From positions 3,348,001 to 3,412,000 of the forward strand of contig NZ_JBBOOM010000001.1 in the NCBI RefSeq assembly GCF_038003085.1: a stretch of 64,000 nt of DNA. Reading direction: 5' to 3'. Source of the DNA: Psychrobacillus sp. FSL K6-2836 (GTDB lineage Bacteria > Bacillota > Bacilli > Bacillales_A > Planococcaceae). Position numbers and translations under genes: made by a program. Within the stretch, counting starts at the first letter, position 1. The number at the start of each line of letters is the position of its first letter. The notes below the pieces were generated by a model. That model did not search any database and was not told where the DNA came from. It was given only the letters and a program-made list of their open reading frames with translations. Below, in pieces: positions 47,409 through 58,241 of this stretch.

Positions 47409-48035
47409 ATGTCTAATTTAACATATGATGAAAAAGGCTTAATACCTGTAATCGTACAACATGCAATTACAAGAGAAGTGTTAACACTTGCATACATGAA
47501 CGAGGAAGCTTATGCAAAAACAGTAGAAACAGAAGAAACTTGGTTTTTTAGTCGTAGCAGACAGGAACTTTGGCATAAGGGAGAAACTTCAGGGAATACT
47601 CAAAAAGTAGTTTCTATTAAGGCAGACTGCGATTCGGATGCATTAGTAGTAGAAGTACTACCAAATGGACCGGCATGCCACACGGGAGAAGATACATGCT
47701 TCCATAATACATTAGAAAAAATGGATGATACGGTAGGCTACAATACGATTACCTCTCTTATCAATGTTATTGAAGAAAGACAACAATCTATGCCTGAAGG
47801 TGCGTATACGACGTATTTATTTGAAAAAGGTGTCGATAAAATTTGTAAAAAAGTAGGAGAAGAAGCATCCGAAGTTATTATCGCTTCCAAAAACAATGAT
47901 GGGGAAGAGCTGAAATGGGAAGCAGCAGATCTTCTATATCATTTGTTAGTTCTTCTGCAAAACCAACAGGTTAGTTTCTATGACTTACTACAAGTATTAC
48001 AGAAAAGACATGAAGCCAAAGCAGATAAAAATTAA
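47409..48035 (+). CDS. hisI: Bifunctional PRA-CH/PRA-PH (HisIE)
   Basis: 208 aa with two domains. The N-terminal cyclohydrolase (about residues 1-115) has [18 protein letters not shown] and zinc Cys in DCDSDAL and ACHTGEDTC. The C-terminal pyrophosphohydrolase has [11 protein letters not shown] and [12 protein letters not shown]. It carries out steps 2 and 3. It begins 47 bp after hisA, where hisF would be expected. Confidence 0.95.
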   Translation: MSNLTYDEKGLIPVIVQHAITREVLTLAYMNEEAYAKTVETEETWFFSRSRQELWHKGETSGNTQKVVSIKADCDSDALVVEVLPNGPACHTGEDTCFHNTLEKMDDTVGYNTITSLINVIEERQQSMPEGAYTTYLFEKGVDKICKKVGEEASEVIIASKNNDGEELKWEAADLLYHLLVLLQNQQVSFYDLLQVLQKRHEAKADKN

Positions 48036-48063
48036 ATATATGTGATATACTGAAGGATATACT

Positions 48064-48101
48064 AATAAGGGACGTTTATTTAACGTTCCTTATTATTTTT
48101 C
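48064..48101 (+). terminator. Terminator of the his operon
   Basis: AATAAGG-ACGTT pairs with AACGT-CCTTATT, followed by ATTTTT, 28 nt after hisI and just before the yvcD ribosome binding site. Confidence 0.8.
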
Positions 48102-48109
48102 GGAGGATT

Positions 48110-49639
48110 ATGTTGAATAAAAAAAGTAAAAAAGTTCTAAGAGAAAATATCATTTCGTTTTTACCTACGGGTGAATACTACTATAAAAAAGCATTAGATG
48201 AACTACAAAAAGATCAATATGAAAAAGCACATAAATATTTAAAACGAGCAGCAGAACTAAGTCCCAATGATCCCATGATATTACTACAATATGCGATATT
48301 ACAAATGGAGATAGATAATTTTGAACTAGCCCATGAGCTTTTGAGAAGTGCCCATGCAATTGACCAAAACGAATCAGAAATTGTTTTCTTTTTGGCGGAG
48401 GTAAATGCCCATCTTGGTAACTTTGTAGAGGCCAATAAATTCGCTCAGATGTATTTGGAAATGGATATTCAAGGGGAATACACGGAAGAGGCAATGGAGA
48501 TTGTAGACTTCACGGAGCAAGAGGATGTAGTGTCACTTCAGGTAGATACGCCATCTGGTGAAGCGCTCTTTTTACAAGAAAAATCGAGACGTTTGATGGA
48601 GCAAGGTAAGTTTGCAGAGGCAGTAGAGTTATTAGAATCCATCGTGGTGGATCATCCAGATTTTTGGGCAGCATTTAATAATCTGGCGCTTGCTTATTTT
48701 TATATTGGCGAAGAGGAACAAGCAAAGGCGTTACTACATGATGTACTCAATGAAAATAGAGGTAATATCCACGCGCTATGTAATTTAGCTGTGATTCATT
48801 ATTATGAAAAAAATGAAGAAGAGCTGGAAGAAATCGTAGAATTACTAGCTAAGATAAACCCTTACTTTGTAGAACATCGCTATAAGTTAGGTGCGACATT
48901 TGCGTTAATAGGCAAATATGAACAAGCATTTAAGTGGCTAAGAAGTTTACAGCGAAAAGGTTTTGAAGGAGATCCAGGATTTTATTTCTGGCTGTCACAT
49001 TCAGCTTATTTTTCTGGACATGAAGAGGTTGCCAAAAATGCTTGGAAGGCATTATTGAAACTGGATCCTGAAAAAGCTGGATTTGAACCTTGGTTACCTG
49101 TAAAAAGCGAAAATGATGATGCCGCATCTAAAATTCAAAAGGAATATATTTTGGAAAAGCTAGAGCATAAGCATGTGAGTGAACGTATTTATGGGTTTTA
49201 TTTGTTAGGAAAATCTAAGCATCGTCAAGAAATAATCTCACATCCAAAATGGATAGTAGTGGACGATTTAACAACGATGGAGAAATTATTCCTAGCTAAT
49301 TCTTTAGGTCATGATTTTGATGAGAAATCTCCCGCTGAGAAAGCTTTTTTACGTGCAATTGCAGCGACAGATCTATTATATGATAAGTATAAGCCGTTAG
49401 AGCATGAAGATACGTTTCTATTTCAAATGTGGTTTGTATTAGTGGAACGCGCATTAGAGAAAGCCTATGGTTTCAAAAATCCACGTGCCTTAGCAGCAGC
49501 AACGGAGTATATGTATGAATCGTCCCGTTCTAAAAATGTAACAAAAAAATATTATGCTGAGCAATATGGCATTACAACGAATACATTGACTAAGTATATA
49601 AACGAACTTATGCAATTTTTGCCTCTTTTCGATGCCTAG
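48110..49639 (+). CDS. yvcD: TPR-repeat protein, YvcD-like
   Basis: 509 aa. Several TPR units: YYKKALDELQKDQYEKAHKYLK near residue 20, AAELSPNDPMILLQYAILQ, and WAAFNNLALAYFYIGEEEQAKALL near 185. The C-terminal half has a less repetitive helical region ending KNVTKKYYAEQYGITTNTLTKYINEL, a possible helix-turn-helix. ATG 48110 or TTG 48113 could be the start (GGAGG just upstream). The position between hisI and trxB matches B. subtilis yvcD. Confidence 0.85.
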   Translation: MLNKKSKKVLRENIISFLPTGEYYYKKALDELQKDQYEKAHKYLKRAAELSPNDPMILLQYAILQMEIDNFELAHELLRSAHAIDQNESEIVFFLAEVNAHLGNFVEANKFAQMYLEMDIQGEYTEEAMEIVDFTEQEDVVSLQVDTPSGEALFLQEKSRRLMEQGKFAEAVELLESIVVDHPDFWAAFNNLALAYFYIGEEEQAKALLHDVLNENRGNIHALCNLAVIHYYEKNEEELEEIVELLAKINPYFVEHRYKLGATFALIGKYEQAFKWLRSLQRKGFEGDPGFYFWLSHSAYFSGHEEVAKNAWKALLKLDPEKAGFEPWLPVKSENDDAASKIQKEYILEKLEHKHVSERIYGFYLLGKSKHRQEIISHPKWIVVDDLTTMEKLFLANSLGHDFDEKSPAEKAFLRAIAATDLLYDKYKPLEHEDTFLFQMWFVLVERALEKAYGFKNPRALAAATEYMYESSRSKNVTKKYYAEQYGITTNTLTKYINELMQFLPLFDA

Positions 49640-49696
49640 GCAAAAAAGTTGAAGCGTTTCAAAAAATCCTATAGATTGAGGATAGTAGCAACGTAG

Positions 49697-50659
<963 letters not shown>

Positions 50660-50756
50660 TTTAATTTTATCTTAATCGGATTGTAATAGTCTTGAAATAA
50701 ATAAAGTGTATAGTAAAGAATATAAATTGACCCCCTTTTTATATAAGAAACATTTG

Positions 50757-50800
50757 GACAGGCTGTTTCGCGATTTTAATCGTGGAGCAGCCTCTTTTTG
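50757..50800 (+). terminator. Terminator after trxB
   Basis: AGGCTGTTTCGCGA pairs (with G-U pairs) with TCGTGGAGCAGCCT, followed by CTTTTT. Confidence 0.8.
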
Positions 50801-50857
50801 TGAAAATTAATGTATAATATAGTTTATTAACACATGATAGATGTGGAGTGAAGATTT

Positions 50858-51328
50858 GTGCAAAGAATAGCAAACCTACTCGTATGTAAAGACGACAAAG
50901 TACTACTATTAAAAAAGCCAAGAAGAAATTGGTATGTGGCACCAGGCGGTAAAATGGAGATAGGCGAATCTATTTTAGTTTCTGCAGTAAGAGAATTTAC
51001 AGAAGAAACGAATTCAGTTCCTATACAACCACATTTAAAAGGGATCTATACAATGGTCATTGAGGAAGATGGTGAGCGTATAGATGAATGGATGTTATTC
51101 ACCTTTGTCGCTAAAGACATAGAAGGAATACCTTACGAGGAAACAACGGAAGGTATATTAGAATGGCATTCAGTTGAGGCCTTACATCATCTCCCTATGG
51201 CAGAAGGTGACCGAACAAATCTGTTATTTGCAGTTCAAGAAAAAGGAATGCAATATGGAACATTTGTATATACACCTGATTTTTCACTTATAAAGGAAAC
51301 GATTCAACAATCAACGGAGGGAGAATGA
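50858..51328 (+). CDS. yvcI: NUDIX hydrolase, YvcI
   Basis: 156 aa with a GTG start. NUDIX box GGKMEIGESILVSAVREFTEET (about residues 29-50), complete with the REx2EE core. It hydrolyses a nucleoside-diphosphate-linked substrate, not identified here. First of yvcI-rapZ-yvcK-whiA-crh, in the B. subtilis order. Confidence 0.93.
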   Translation: MQRIANLLVCKDDKVLLLKKPRRNWYVAPGGKMEIGESILVSAVREFTEETNSVPIQPHLKGIYTMVIEEDGERIDEWMLFTFVAKDIEGIPYEETTEGILEWHSVEALHHLPMAEGDRTNLLFAVQEKGMQYGTFVYTPDFSLIKETIQQSTEGE

Positions 51329-51331
51329 GCA

Positions 51332-52216
51332 ATGGATAGTCTTCAAAAGCACGAAACGGAAGTTGTAATTATTACAGGAATGTCGGGTGCTGGAAAGACT
51401 GTGGCTATCCAAAGTTTTGAGGACCTTGGCTATTATTGCATTGATAATCTACCGCCAGAGCTACTCAGTACGTTCATCAAACTAATGATAGATTCGAATA
51501 AACAACCTCGAAATATTGCGGTTGTGATGGATTTACGCGGTGGGGAAATGTTCAACTGCTTAGCGGATTCAGTTAATGACTTAGAAGCGGCAACTACTGT
51601 TACGCCAAAATTACTATTTTTGGATGCTGGCGACGAGGTATTAGTAAGACGGTACAAGGAAACACGTCGTTCCCATCCACTCGCTAACTCTGGTTTGCCT
51701 CTCGAAGGTATAAAAAAAGAAAGACAAATGCTTTCTGATTTAAAGGGGAGAGCACAATATATTTATAATACTTCTAAGATGAAACCTCGAGAGCTAAGAG
51801 AGAAAATACAAGAAGAGTTTTCTTCTAAAGGCAGTCAAGTATTTACTGTAAACGTCATGTCCTTCGGATTTAAACATGGTATACCGATAGATGCTGATTT
51901 AGTATTTGATGTGCGCTTTCTTCCTAATCCATATTATATAGAAGAGCTACGTTTGAAATCAGGGCTAAACGAAGAGGTATCCAGCTATGTTTTAAAATGG
52001 GGAGACACTAAAACATTAATCGAGAAGCTAACGGATTTGTTCCATTTCATGATTCCTCAATATAAAAGAGAAGGCAAAACCCAACTAGTAATTGCATTTG
52101 GATGTACCGGAGGGCAGCATCGCTCTGTTACGTTAGCAGAATACTTTGGGAAGTCATTGAAAGCAGACGACAAAACCATTATTACGCATCGCGATGTTGT
52201 CATTAGAAAGGAATGA
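51332..52216 (+). CDS. rapZ: RNase adapter/nucleotide-binding protein RapZ (YvcJ)
   Basis: 294 aa. Walker A GMSGAGKT at residues 16-23; Walker B-like [11 protein letters not shown] region; C-terminal domain with [15 protein letters not shown]. It binds GTP/ATP. In enterobacteria it guides RNase E to GlmZ; in Bacillus it affects competence. It begins 3 nt after yvcI. Confidence 0.95.
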   Translation: MDSLQKHETEVVIITGMSGAGKTVAIQSFEDLGYYCIDNLPPELLSTFIKLMIDSNKQPRNIAVVMDLRGGEMFNCLADSVNDLEAATTVTPKLLFLDAGDEVLVRRYKETRRSHPLANSGLPLEGIKKERQMLSDLKGRAQYIYNTSKMKPRELREKIQEEFSSKGSQVFTVNVMSFGFKHGIPIDADLVFDVRFLPNPYYIEELRLKSGLNEEVSSYVLKWGDTKTLIEKLTDLFHFMIPQYKREGKTQLVIAFGCTGGQHRSVTLAEYFGKSLKADDKTIITHRDVVIRKE

Positions 52217-52220
52217 AGGA

Positions 52221-53192
52221 ATGGAACCTACAAAACACCGTAAAAAACTAGTTATACTCGGTGGAGGTACGGGTCTGTCTACGTTACTTCGTGGCTTAAA
52301 GAAGTTTCCACTAGATATTACGGCAATCGTAACAGTCGCAGATGACGGAGGAAGCTCAGGAAGACTACGTGACGAATATGACATACCACCTCCAGGAGAT
52401 GTGCGAAATGTGCTAGCGGCCCTTTCAGAAGTAGAGCCCTTAGTGGAGGAAATGTTTCAGTATAGATTTTCTCAATCAGCTGAATTGGAAGGGCATTCAT
52501 TAGGTAATTTGATGTTAGCCGCATTAACATCCATAACAGGTGATTTTGCGCATGCTATAACTGAAATGAGTCGAGTATTGAATATTCGGGGGAAAGTGTT
52601 ACCTGCAGCCAATCAAATAGTAACATTACACGCAATATTTGAAGATCAAACAACCATTAAGGGAGAATCTAAAATCCCGTGCTATGGCAAAAAAATCGAA
52701 AAAGTGTTTATTACTCCTCCAGACGTAAAACCGTTGCCAGAAGCTATTAATGTCATTCGACAGGCTGATGTTATCGTTATTGGTCCAGGAAGTTTATATA
52801 CGAGTATTTTGCCAAATCTATTAGTGCAAGATATACAAAAAGCAATTAGACAATCCAAAGCGAAGAAAGTATATATTTGTAATTTAATGACACAGGCCGG
52901 TGAGACAGGGAATTATTCTGCATATGATCATGTAAATGCATTAATCGATCATGTTGGAGAGAACTTCTTGGATGCCGTGTTAATAAGTAAGGAAGAAATT
53001 CCTGAAAATGTGAGATATTTATATAAACAAGAGCAGGCATCCCCTGTTAAAATAGATATTGACCAATTAGAAAAATTGAATATCGACATAGTAAAAAAAG
53101 ACATTTCAGTCGTTCATGACGGTGCTGTTCGTCATGATGCCACAGAAGTAGCGAAATGGCTTGTAGAATACGCAGACGGGTTAAAAGTTTAA
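52221..53192 (+). CDS. yvcK: Gluconeogenesis factor YvcK (CofD-like)
   Basis: 323 aa from the ATG at 52221, preceded by AAGGAATGAAGGA; the longer frame at 52194 overlaps rapZ. Family motifs: [17 protein letters not shown] near residue 10, [12 protein letters not shown] and [17 protein letters not shown], and [14 protein letters not shown]. It binds UDP-sugars and is needed for normal cell shape on gluconeogenic carbon sources. Confidence 0.95.
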   Translation: MEPTKHRKKLVILGGGTGLSTLLRGLKKFPLDITAIVTVADDGGSSGRLRDEYDIPPPGDVRNVLAALSEVEPLVEEMFQYRFSQSAELEGHSLGNLMLAALTSITGDFAHAITEMSRVLNIRGKVLPAANQIVTLHAIFEDQTTIKGESKIPCYGKKIEKVFITPPDVKPLPEAINVIRQADVIVIGPGSLYTSILPNLLVQDIQKAIRQSKAKKVYICNLMTQAGETGNYSAYDHVNALIDHVGENFLDAVLISKEEIPENVRYLYKQEQASPVKIDIDQLEKLNIDIVKKDISVVHDGAVRHDATEVAKWLVEYADGLKV

Positions 53193-53220
53193 CCGTCGAG
53201 GAGAAAGGGGGAAACGGAAT

Positions 53221-54162
53221 ATGTCGTTTGCTTCTGAAACAAAAAAAGAGATGACTCAGGAAGAGTCGGAACCTTGTTGTGCCCGTGCAGAGCTTTCTGC
53301 ACTTATACGCATGAATGGTTCACTTTCATTTAGCAACAAAATGTTAAGCTTAGACGTTCAAACAGAGAATGCGGCTATTGCTAGAAGACTATATACGTTG
53401 ATAAAATCATTATATCCATATCAAGTTGAATTACTTGTTCGAAAGAAAATGAGATTGAAAAAGAATAATATTTATATTTGTCGTATTCGAGAAGGGGCAA
53501 AAAACCTGTTAGAGGATCTTCAAATTTTAAAGGATGGCTTTCAATTTGAATATTCCATTTCCAAAGAGCTTGTTCAAAAAAGTTGCTGTAAACGTGCTTA
53601 TTTAAGAGGAGCCTTTTTAGCAGGAGGATCGGTTAATAATCCGGAAACCTCGTCTTATCACTTAGAAATCTATTCTTCTTATAAAACACATAGTGATGCA
53701 CTAGTAGACTTGATGAATGAATATGAACTAAATGCGAAAACAATTGAACGAAAAAAAGGGTTTGTGGCATATTTGAAAGAAGCAGAAAAGATTTCCGACT
53801 TTTTAAGTATTGCAGGAGCACATAGAGCTTTACTGAAATTTGAAGATGTTCGAATCATACGAGATATGCGAAATAGCGTAAACCGCCTTGTCAATTGTGA
53901 AACGGCCAACCTGAATAAAACAATCAGTGCAGCCATTCGTCAAGTGGATAATATTCGGTTTATCGAGAATTCTATCGGCTTAGACCAGTTACCAGAAAAA
54001 CTTCGTGAAATAGCTAGGTTACGAGTAGAGTATCAAGATGTTACACTAAAAGAACTAGGCGAAATGGTTTCTACAGGCAATGTGAGTAAATCAGGTGTTA
54101 ATCACCGATTACGAAAAATAGATGAAATAGCAGATGCGCTTCGCAATGGAGAGACAATTTAA
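53221..54162 (+). CDS. whiA: Sporulation/division regulator WhiA
   Basis: 313 aa. The N-terminal LAGLIDADG-like domain includes [20 protein letters not shown]; the C-terminal HTH is [33 protein letters not shown]. It is a DNA-binding protein with conserved roles in cell division. Strong GAGAAAGGGGG upstream. Confidence 0.96.
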   Translation: MSFASETKKEMTQEESEPCCARAELSALIRMNGSLSFSNKMLSLDVQTENAAIARRLYTLIKSLYPYQVELLVRKKMRLKKNNIYICRIREGAKNLLEDLQILKDGFQFEYSISKELVQKSCCKRAYLRGAFLAGGSVNNPETSSYHLEIYSSYKTHSDALVDLMNEYELNAKTIERKKGFVAYLKEAEKISDFLSIAGAHRALLKFEDVRIIRDMRNSVNRLVNCETANLNKTISAAIRQVDNIRFIENSIGLDQLPEKLREIARLRVEYQDVTLKELGEMVSTGNVSKSGVNHRLRKIDEIADALRNGETI

Positions 54163-54180
54163 AGAAATGGGGAGTAGACA

Positions 54181-54438
54181 ATGGCAGAACAGCAGGTGGA
54201 AGTAAAATTATCTTCGGGACTTCAAGCAAGACAGGCTGCACTTTTTGTACAAGAAGCAAATCGTTATATTGCAGACGTCTATTTAGAAAAAGATACTAAA
54301 AAAGTAAATGCAAAGAGCATTATGGGAATTATGAGCTTGGCAATAGGCAGAGGAACAACTGTAAGTTTAAGTGCGGATGGTTCCGATGCGGAGGAAGCAG
54401 TAGAAGCTTTAGGAAATTTCATCTCAAGCGAATCATAA
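54181..54438 (+). CDS. crh: HPr-like catabolite repression protein Crh
   Basis: 85 aa. Gln15 stands where HPr has the phospho-accepting His15 (SGLQARQ), so it cannot take part in PTS sugar transport. The regulatory Ser46 (NAKSIMG) is kept. It is phosphorylated by HprK (encoded at 38572) and serves as a second co-repressor of CcpA. GGGAG precedes the ATG. The T-run after it has only a weak stem. Confidence 0.96.
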   Translation: MAEQQVEVKLSSGLQARQAALFVQEANRYIADVYLEKDTKKVNAKSIMGIMSLAIGRGTTVSLSADGSDAEEAVEALGNFISSES

Positions 54439-54575
54439 AAATGAACGGCCTCACTAGTCACTTTAGACGAAAGGGCGGTTTTTTTTTTTGAATAAAACTA
54501 TTAGACACAGTAAATAAAATCTAATTATTACCGCTGATTTCCGATACAAGCGGAAGCTCTCAAGAATTATAAAAG

Positions 54576-54603
54576 AATCCCAAAGGAATATACCTTTGGG
54601 ATT
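54576..54603 (-). terminator. Terminator of clpP
   Basis: AATCCCAAAGG pairs perfectly with CCTTTGGGATT (11 bp, 6-nt loop); the minus strand continues with a TTCTTTT tail. Confidence 0.85.
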
Positions 54604-54616
54604 ATAAAGCAGTTTA

Positions 54617-55213
54617 TTATGATTTTTTCATTTCGCTACGATCGATAATGTGATCGATTAAGCCGTATTCTTTTGCACGTTCAGCAGTCATGAAGTTATC
54701 ACGATCTGTGTCTCTTGCAATTACCTCGATTGGTTGACCAGTGCGTTCAGAAATAATGTGGTTTAACTTATCGCGTAAATGTAAAATACGTTTTGCAGCA
54801 ATTTCGATTTCAGTTGCTTGCCCTTGGGCTCCACCAAGTGGTTGGTGAATCATTACTTCAGCATTAGGAAGCGCATAACGTTTACCTTTTGTTCCAGCAG
54901 TAAGTAAGAATGCACCCATAGAAGCAGCCATACCGATACAAATTGTTTGTACATCAGGTTTGATGAACTGCATTGTATCATAAATTGCCATACCAGCTGT
55001 GATACTTCCGCCTGGGCTATTAATGTAAATAGAGATATCTTTTTCTGGATCTTCAGCTTCTAGGAATAATAATTGAGCAACGATAGAGTTTGAAACGTTG
55101 TCGTCAATACCACTTCCAAGCATAATAATACGGTCTTTTAATAATCGAGAATAGATGTCATATGCACGTTCTCCACGATTAGTTTGTTCAATAACTGTAG
55201 GAATTAAATTCAT
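54617..55213 (-). CDS. clpP: ATP-dependent Clp protease proteolytic subunit
   Basis: 198 aa from the ATG at 55213 (AAGGAGG 7 nt upstream); the longer frame to 55300 is promoter DNA. Catalytic triad Ser98 (GMAASMGA), His123 (MIHQPLGG) and Asp172. It forms the chamber degraded-protein complex with ClpC/ClpX. It carries a CtsR operator. Confidence 0.98.
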   Translation of the reverse strand: MNLIPTVIEQTNRGERAYDIYSRLLKDRIIMLGSGIDDNVSNSIVAQLLFLEAEDPEKDISIYINSPGGSITAGMAIYDTMQFIKPDVQTICIGMAASMGAFLLTAGTKGKRYALPNAEVMIHQPLGGAQGQATEIEIAAKRILHLRDKLNHIISERTGQPIEVIARDTDRDNFMTAERAKEYGLIDHIIDRSEMKKS

Positions 55214-55281
55214 CCTGATTGCCTCCTTCAAAGGTGGTTTAGTATAGGTTACTGAGAAAGTCTTCCTCAGTTGTAACTTTA

Positions 55282-55311
55282 TCATACACATTATGGTCAA
55301 GGAAGGTCAAA
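55282..55311 (-). promoter_or_regulatory. clpP promoter
   Basis: Minus strand: TTGACC (55311-55306), 18 bp, TATGAT (55287-55282). The -35 is part of the CtsR operator. Confidence 0.7.
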
Positions 55312-55312
55312 T
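55296..55312. promoter_or_regulatory. CtsR operator of clpP
   Basis: GGTCAAG-GAA-GGTCAAA is the CtsR heptad direct repeat (GGTCAAA-N3-GGTCAAA) with one mismatch. It overlaps the -35, consistent with heat-shock derepression. Confidence 0.87.
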
Positions 55313-55333
55313 ATTAAGCTTCAAAATGTTTGC

Positions 55334-55362
55334 TTGAATTATATTCTTTCTATTTGTATAAT
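55334..55362 (+). promoter_or_regulatory. Promoter of tRNA-Arg
   Basis: TTGAAT (55334-55339), 17 bp, TATAAT (55357-55362), ending 13 bp before the tRNA. Confidence 0.75.
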
Positions 55363-55375
55363 AGATAAGTCGCTT

Positions 55376-55447
55376 GCCCTTGTAGTGTAATGGATAACAC
55401 ACAAGCCTCCGAAGCTTGGAATGTGAGTTCGATCCTCGCCGAGGGCA
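55376..55447 (+). tRNA. tRNA-Arg (anticodon CCG)
   Basis: 72 nt cloverleaf: acceptor GCCCTTG/CGAGGGC (one T-G pair) with discriminator A, D stem GTGT/ACAC, anticodon stem CAAGC/GCTTG with loop CTCCGAA, T stem GTGAG/CTCGC with TTCGATC loop. Anticodon CCG reads CGG. CCA is not encoded. Confidence 0.93.
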
Positions 55448-55450
55448 TAA

Positions 55451-55488
55451 AGTAAAACACCCTTTCTGTTTAGGGTGTTTTTTTGTTT
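55451..55488. terminator. Bidirectional terminator (tRNA and catalase)
   Basis: AAACACCCT pairs with AGGGTGTTT; T-run on the plus strand and A-run before the stem. Confidence 0.85.
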
Positions 55489-56408
55489 TCTTTATTTCTT
55501 CTATCATAGGAGACTGCATATGTCTCATGTCTAAAATGGAGAATAGGATCATTTGATAATTCGATGCCTTTGCCAACGATAGTAGGGTCGAACAATATGC
55601 TTTCTGTTGGAAATATTTTTTTGTTTATTGTTAAGAGACCTACTAAAATTTTTTGCCTATCAGTTGGCCAAATGACGGTAGGATCATCTGTAGGGTCTGT
55701 GTCCTCTGCTAAACGAATATATAGCGCGAACGATACAGTTCCCTTTTCGAGTCGTTTTTCCAAATCTTCGCTCAAATAATTGGTGGAAAAATTAATACTT
55801 TCGAGGATGGAAGGTGACTTTTCTTCCTTCAATGGATGCCACTCGTATTTTATGGCTTGCCGCTTGCCTTCAGCATTAACTAAATAGAAGGCATGTATAG
55901 GGTAGTAATTTAGAGCCGCGTAACTAATTGGTGGTTGCTTTAGTTGTTCTTTAAGTGCGAGTAATGTGTTTTTATGTTCAGGGAAGGTAGTGAGAAGTTG
56001 TGCAATTCCTAGTCCGAGATCAATTGAATGTATACCAGTTTTATGAGAACCTAAAATTTTTAGCATTTCAATAAAGGTTTTTGGATCCTTTGTTATGAAC
56101 ATTGGGATGGTGGTACATACTTGGTGACTAGTTGAACCATCTGGTTGATGAAAATGGATAGACATTCCTTTTGCTGGAGATAGGAAATCTGCTGCAGTAG
56201 GATCAGGTGGACTATTAGAAAAACGGACTGTAGCGGGTACTGGTTCATGTTGCAGATGTCCTGCTGTCGTAAATGGAATCGCATTTCCATTAGGAGTAAA
56301 AATTGCTTCATAAAATTCCCCTTTTGCATGAGCACGACGATAACCAGGAAATTTCCCTTGAATTTGTTCTAATGTATGTACAGCATCTTGTGGTAGTGAA
56401 TTATTCAT
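55470..56408 (-). CDS. Catalase-family peroxidase (SrpA/YdbD-type small catalase)
   Basis: 312 aa, shorter than typical catalases (about 480 aa or more) and lacking the flavodoxin domain. The distal His27 is in RRAHAKG. A catalase-like core follows (VPATVRFSNSPPDPTAAD; GMSIHFHQPDG). The likely proximal heme Tyr297 is in RHETYAVSYDRR near the C-terminus. It should use heme to remove peroxides or oxidise small organics. The GAGGTGA ribosome binding site supports the ATG at 56408. Confidence 0.85.
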   Translation of the reverse strand: MNNSLPQDAVHTLEQIQGKFPGYRRAHAKGEFYEAIFTPNGNAIPFTTAGHLQHEPVPATVRFSNSPPDPTAADFLSPAKGMSIHFHQPDGSTSHQVCTTIPMFITKDPKTFIEMLKILGSHKTGIHSIDLGLGIAQLLTTFPEHKNTLLALKEQLKQPPISYAALNYYPIHAFYLVNAEGKRQAIKYEWHPLKEEKSPSILESINFSTNYLSEDLEKRLEKGTVSFALYIRLAEDTDPTDDPTVIWPTDRQKILVGLLTINKKIFPTESILFDPTIVGKGIELSNDPILHFRHETYAVSYDRRNKENKKTP

Positions 56409-56739
56409 CAAAATCACCTCAGTTTTTAGAATGTAACGATAGATTTCATTTATTAATCATTACCACTGAATAAATTACTTAAACAATGAAGTTTATAAAA
56501 ATATGCATTGGTACTACAAAGTGTTCATCATGGAAAATTTCAATCCTTCCTTTTTAATGTTCTATAGAGCATTTACTTGCGGTAGATGGTGGTTTTACTT
56601 GATAAGTGGAAAATTAATCCATTAATAAGGTCATCAAGGTATATGAAACTAAAATTACCTTATTCCGTAAATAAGAATAGGTTTTGTATTTTCGATTTAA
56701 AGGTACAATAATACTATAATTACTAAAGAGGTGAACACG
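56409..56739. other. Divergent promoter region, catalase/lemA
   Basis: 331 bp, AT-rich. A -10-like TATAAT is at about 56715, upstream of lemA. No clear PerR box, other operator or ORF is visible. Confidence 0.5.
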
Positions 56740-57318
56740 ATGAAAAAATTACTAGTGCCAATTATTATTGTCATTGTAATTATTGCTGTTATTGCAGGTA
56801 TATTTATGGCAAGCTATAACGGATTTGTAGACAAAGAAGAAAATGTAAACAATGCGTATGCACAAGTAGAAAACCAGCTGCAACGAAGAATGGACTTAAT
56901 ACCGAACTTAGTTAATACAGTTAAAGGCTTTGCAGCACACGAAGAAGAGGTGCTTGGGAATATCGCAGATGCCAGAACTAAATTGGCGGGAGCTGGGACA
57001 CCTGAAGAACAATCAGCGGCGAATGATGAATTATCAGGAGCTTTGAGTCGATTATTAGTAGTAGTGGAAAATTATCCAAATCTTAAGGCAGATGCTAACT
57101 TTAGACAATTGATGGATGAGCTTGCTGGTACAGAAAATAGACTTTCTGTAGCAAGACAAGATTATAATACAGTTGTTTCGGATTACAATAAAAAAGTAAA
57201 ACGTATGCCTGGGAGTATAGTAGCGTCTATGTTTGGCTTTGATGAGAAGGAATACTTCCAATCAGCCGAGGGAGTAGAAGAAGCACCAGTAGTCGATTTT
57301 GAAGGAGATGGCGAGTGA
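56740..57318 (+). CDS. LemA family protein
   Basis: 192 aa from the ATG at 56740 (AGAGGTGA 6 nt upstream). One N-terminal membrane helix (about residues 5-25), then a helical bundle with the LemA pattern NNAYAQVENQLQRRMDLIPNLVNTVKGFA and ENRLSVARQDYNTVVSDYNK, and PGSIVASMFGF near the end. Function unknown. It overlaps the TPM gene. Confidence 0.93.
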   Translation: MKKLLVPIIIVIVIIAVIAGIFMASYNGFVDKEENVNNAYAQVENQLQRRMDLIPNLVNTVKGFAAHEEEVLGNIADARTKLAGAGTPEEQSAANDELSGALSRLLVVVENYPNLKADANFRQLMDELAGTENRLSVARQDYNTVVSDYNKKVKRMPGSIVASMFGFDEKEYFQSAEGVEEAPVVDFEGDGE

Positions 57319-58127
57319 TGAAGAAGAGTGCACGTGTCATTTCACTTGCGCTTCTCCTAACTTTATTGTTCCCGTTAATAACGCTTGCTGTATCTGATTA
57401 TCCAGAAGCTATACCAGGAGAACTATATGTCCAGGATTTCTATGATGTTCTATCGGAAGAACAGGAGCAGGAAATTGAAATGCTTGGACAAAACTTAGAG
57501 AATGCTACTAGTTCTCAAATTGTCGTAATGACAGTCGAGTCTTTAGAAGGACAGGATGTTGCGACATATGCGGTAGATGTGATGCGTGCCTATGGTATTG
57601 GTGATGAAGAGAAGGATAATGGAGTTCTTTTTATTCTGGAAATGGATCCTAATAAAGTCGGTAACCGGGATGTTTACATTGGTGTGGGCTACGGTTTAGA
57701 GGGTGCTTTACCTGATGGAAAAGTTGGGAGAATATTAGAAGAGTATACATACCCTTTTTTAGAGCAAGGTGATGCGCCGGGGGCTATACTTTCCACTTAT
57801 CAGCTTTTATATAACCAGGTTGCTACAGAGTATGGATGGGACGGTGAGTTGGCAACACCACAGGAGCCTTCTCCACTTGCTGGCTCTACAGGCGGTGGAT
57901 TTTCCTTTTCTACAATCATTGTAATAGTAGTTGTTATTTACTTAATTATTACTATGATGAGAGGAGGCGGGGGTGGTACCGGTTCAGGTAGAAGACGTAA
58001 TAGCACTGGAATGTTCGGCCCCGGTGGCTTCGGAGGTTTCGGAGGAGGCGGAAGAAGTTCTGGTGGCGGCTTTGGAGGTTTTGGCGGCGGTAGCTCCGGC
58101 GGTGGAGGAGCGGGTCGCAAGTGGTAA
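57318..58127 (+). CDS. TPM-domain membrane protein (YgcG family)
   Basis: 269 aa; TGATG junction with lemA. Signal peptide (about residues 1-25), TPM domain (about 35-165; VQDFYDVLSEEQEQEIEML and GVLFILEMDPNKVGNRDVYIGVGYGLEGALPDG), one membrane helix (about 195-213), and a glycine-rich tail of about 50 residues ending GGGGAGRKW. LemA-TPM pairs are widespread in bacteria; role unclear, possibly in envelope maintenance. The low-complexity tail is normal for the family. Confidence 0.9.
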   Translation: MKKSARVISLALLLTLLFPLITLAVSDYPEAIPGELYVQDFYDVLSEEQEQEIEMLGQNLENATSSQIVVMTVESLEGQDVATYAVDVMRAYGIGDEEKDNGVLFILEMDPNKVGNRDVYIGVGYGLEGALPDGKVGRILEEYTYPFLEQGDAPGAILSTYQLLYNQVATEYGWDGELATPQEPSPLAGSTGGGFSFSTIIVIVVVIYLIITMMRGGGGGTGSGRRRNSTGMFGPGGFGGFGGGGRSSGGGFGGFGGGSSGGGGAGRKW

Positions 58128-58137
58128 ATTATAAATG

Positions 58138-58170
58138 GAAGAAGCCCTTTATGGGGCTTTTTTTCATTTG
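58138..58170 (+). terminator. Terminator after the LemA-TPM operon
   Basis: AGAAGCCC pairs with GGGGCTTT, followed by TTTTTT. Confidence 0.8.
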
Positions 58171-58241
58171 AAATTCCTATTATGTGATTGTTTTAATTAT
58201 TGTGATAAAATAATGTAGAAGTAATATATGGGGGATTTACA

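Noticed and set aside
54447-54490. Terminator of crh
   Set aside because: A T-run of about 11 is there, but the stem (AACGGCC with GGGCGGTT) needs bulges and mismatches; listed only as weak.
55376-55447. Integration site of a mobile element at tRNA-Arg
   Set aside because: No direct repeat of the tRNA 3' end, integrase or foreign genes follow; the neighbours are ordinary.
56409-56739. PerR box for the catalase gene
   Set aside because: No TTATAAT-type dyad of the expected form was seen near the catalase start.
57938-58120. Proline-rich ORF on the minus strand
   Set aside because: It is the antisense reading of the glycine-rich tail of the TPM protein.
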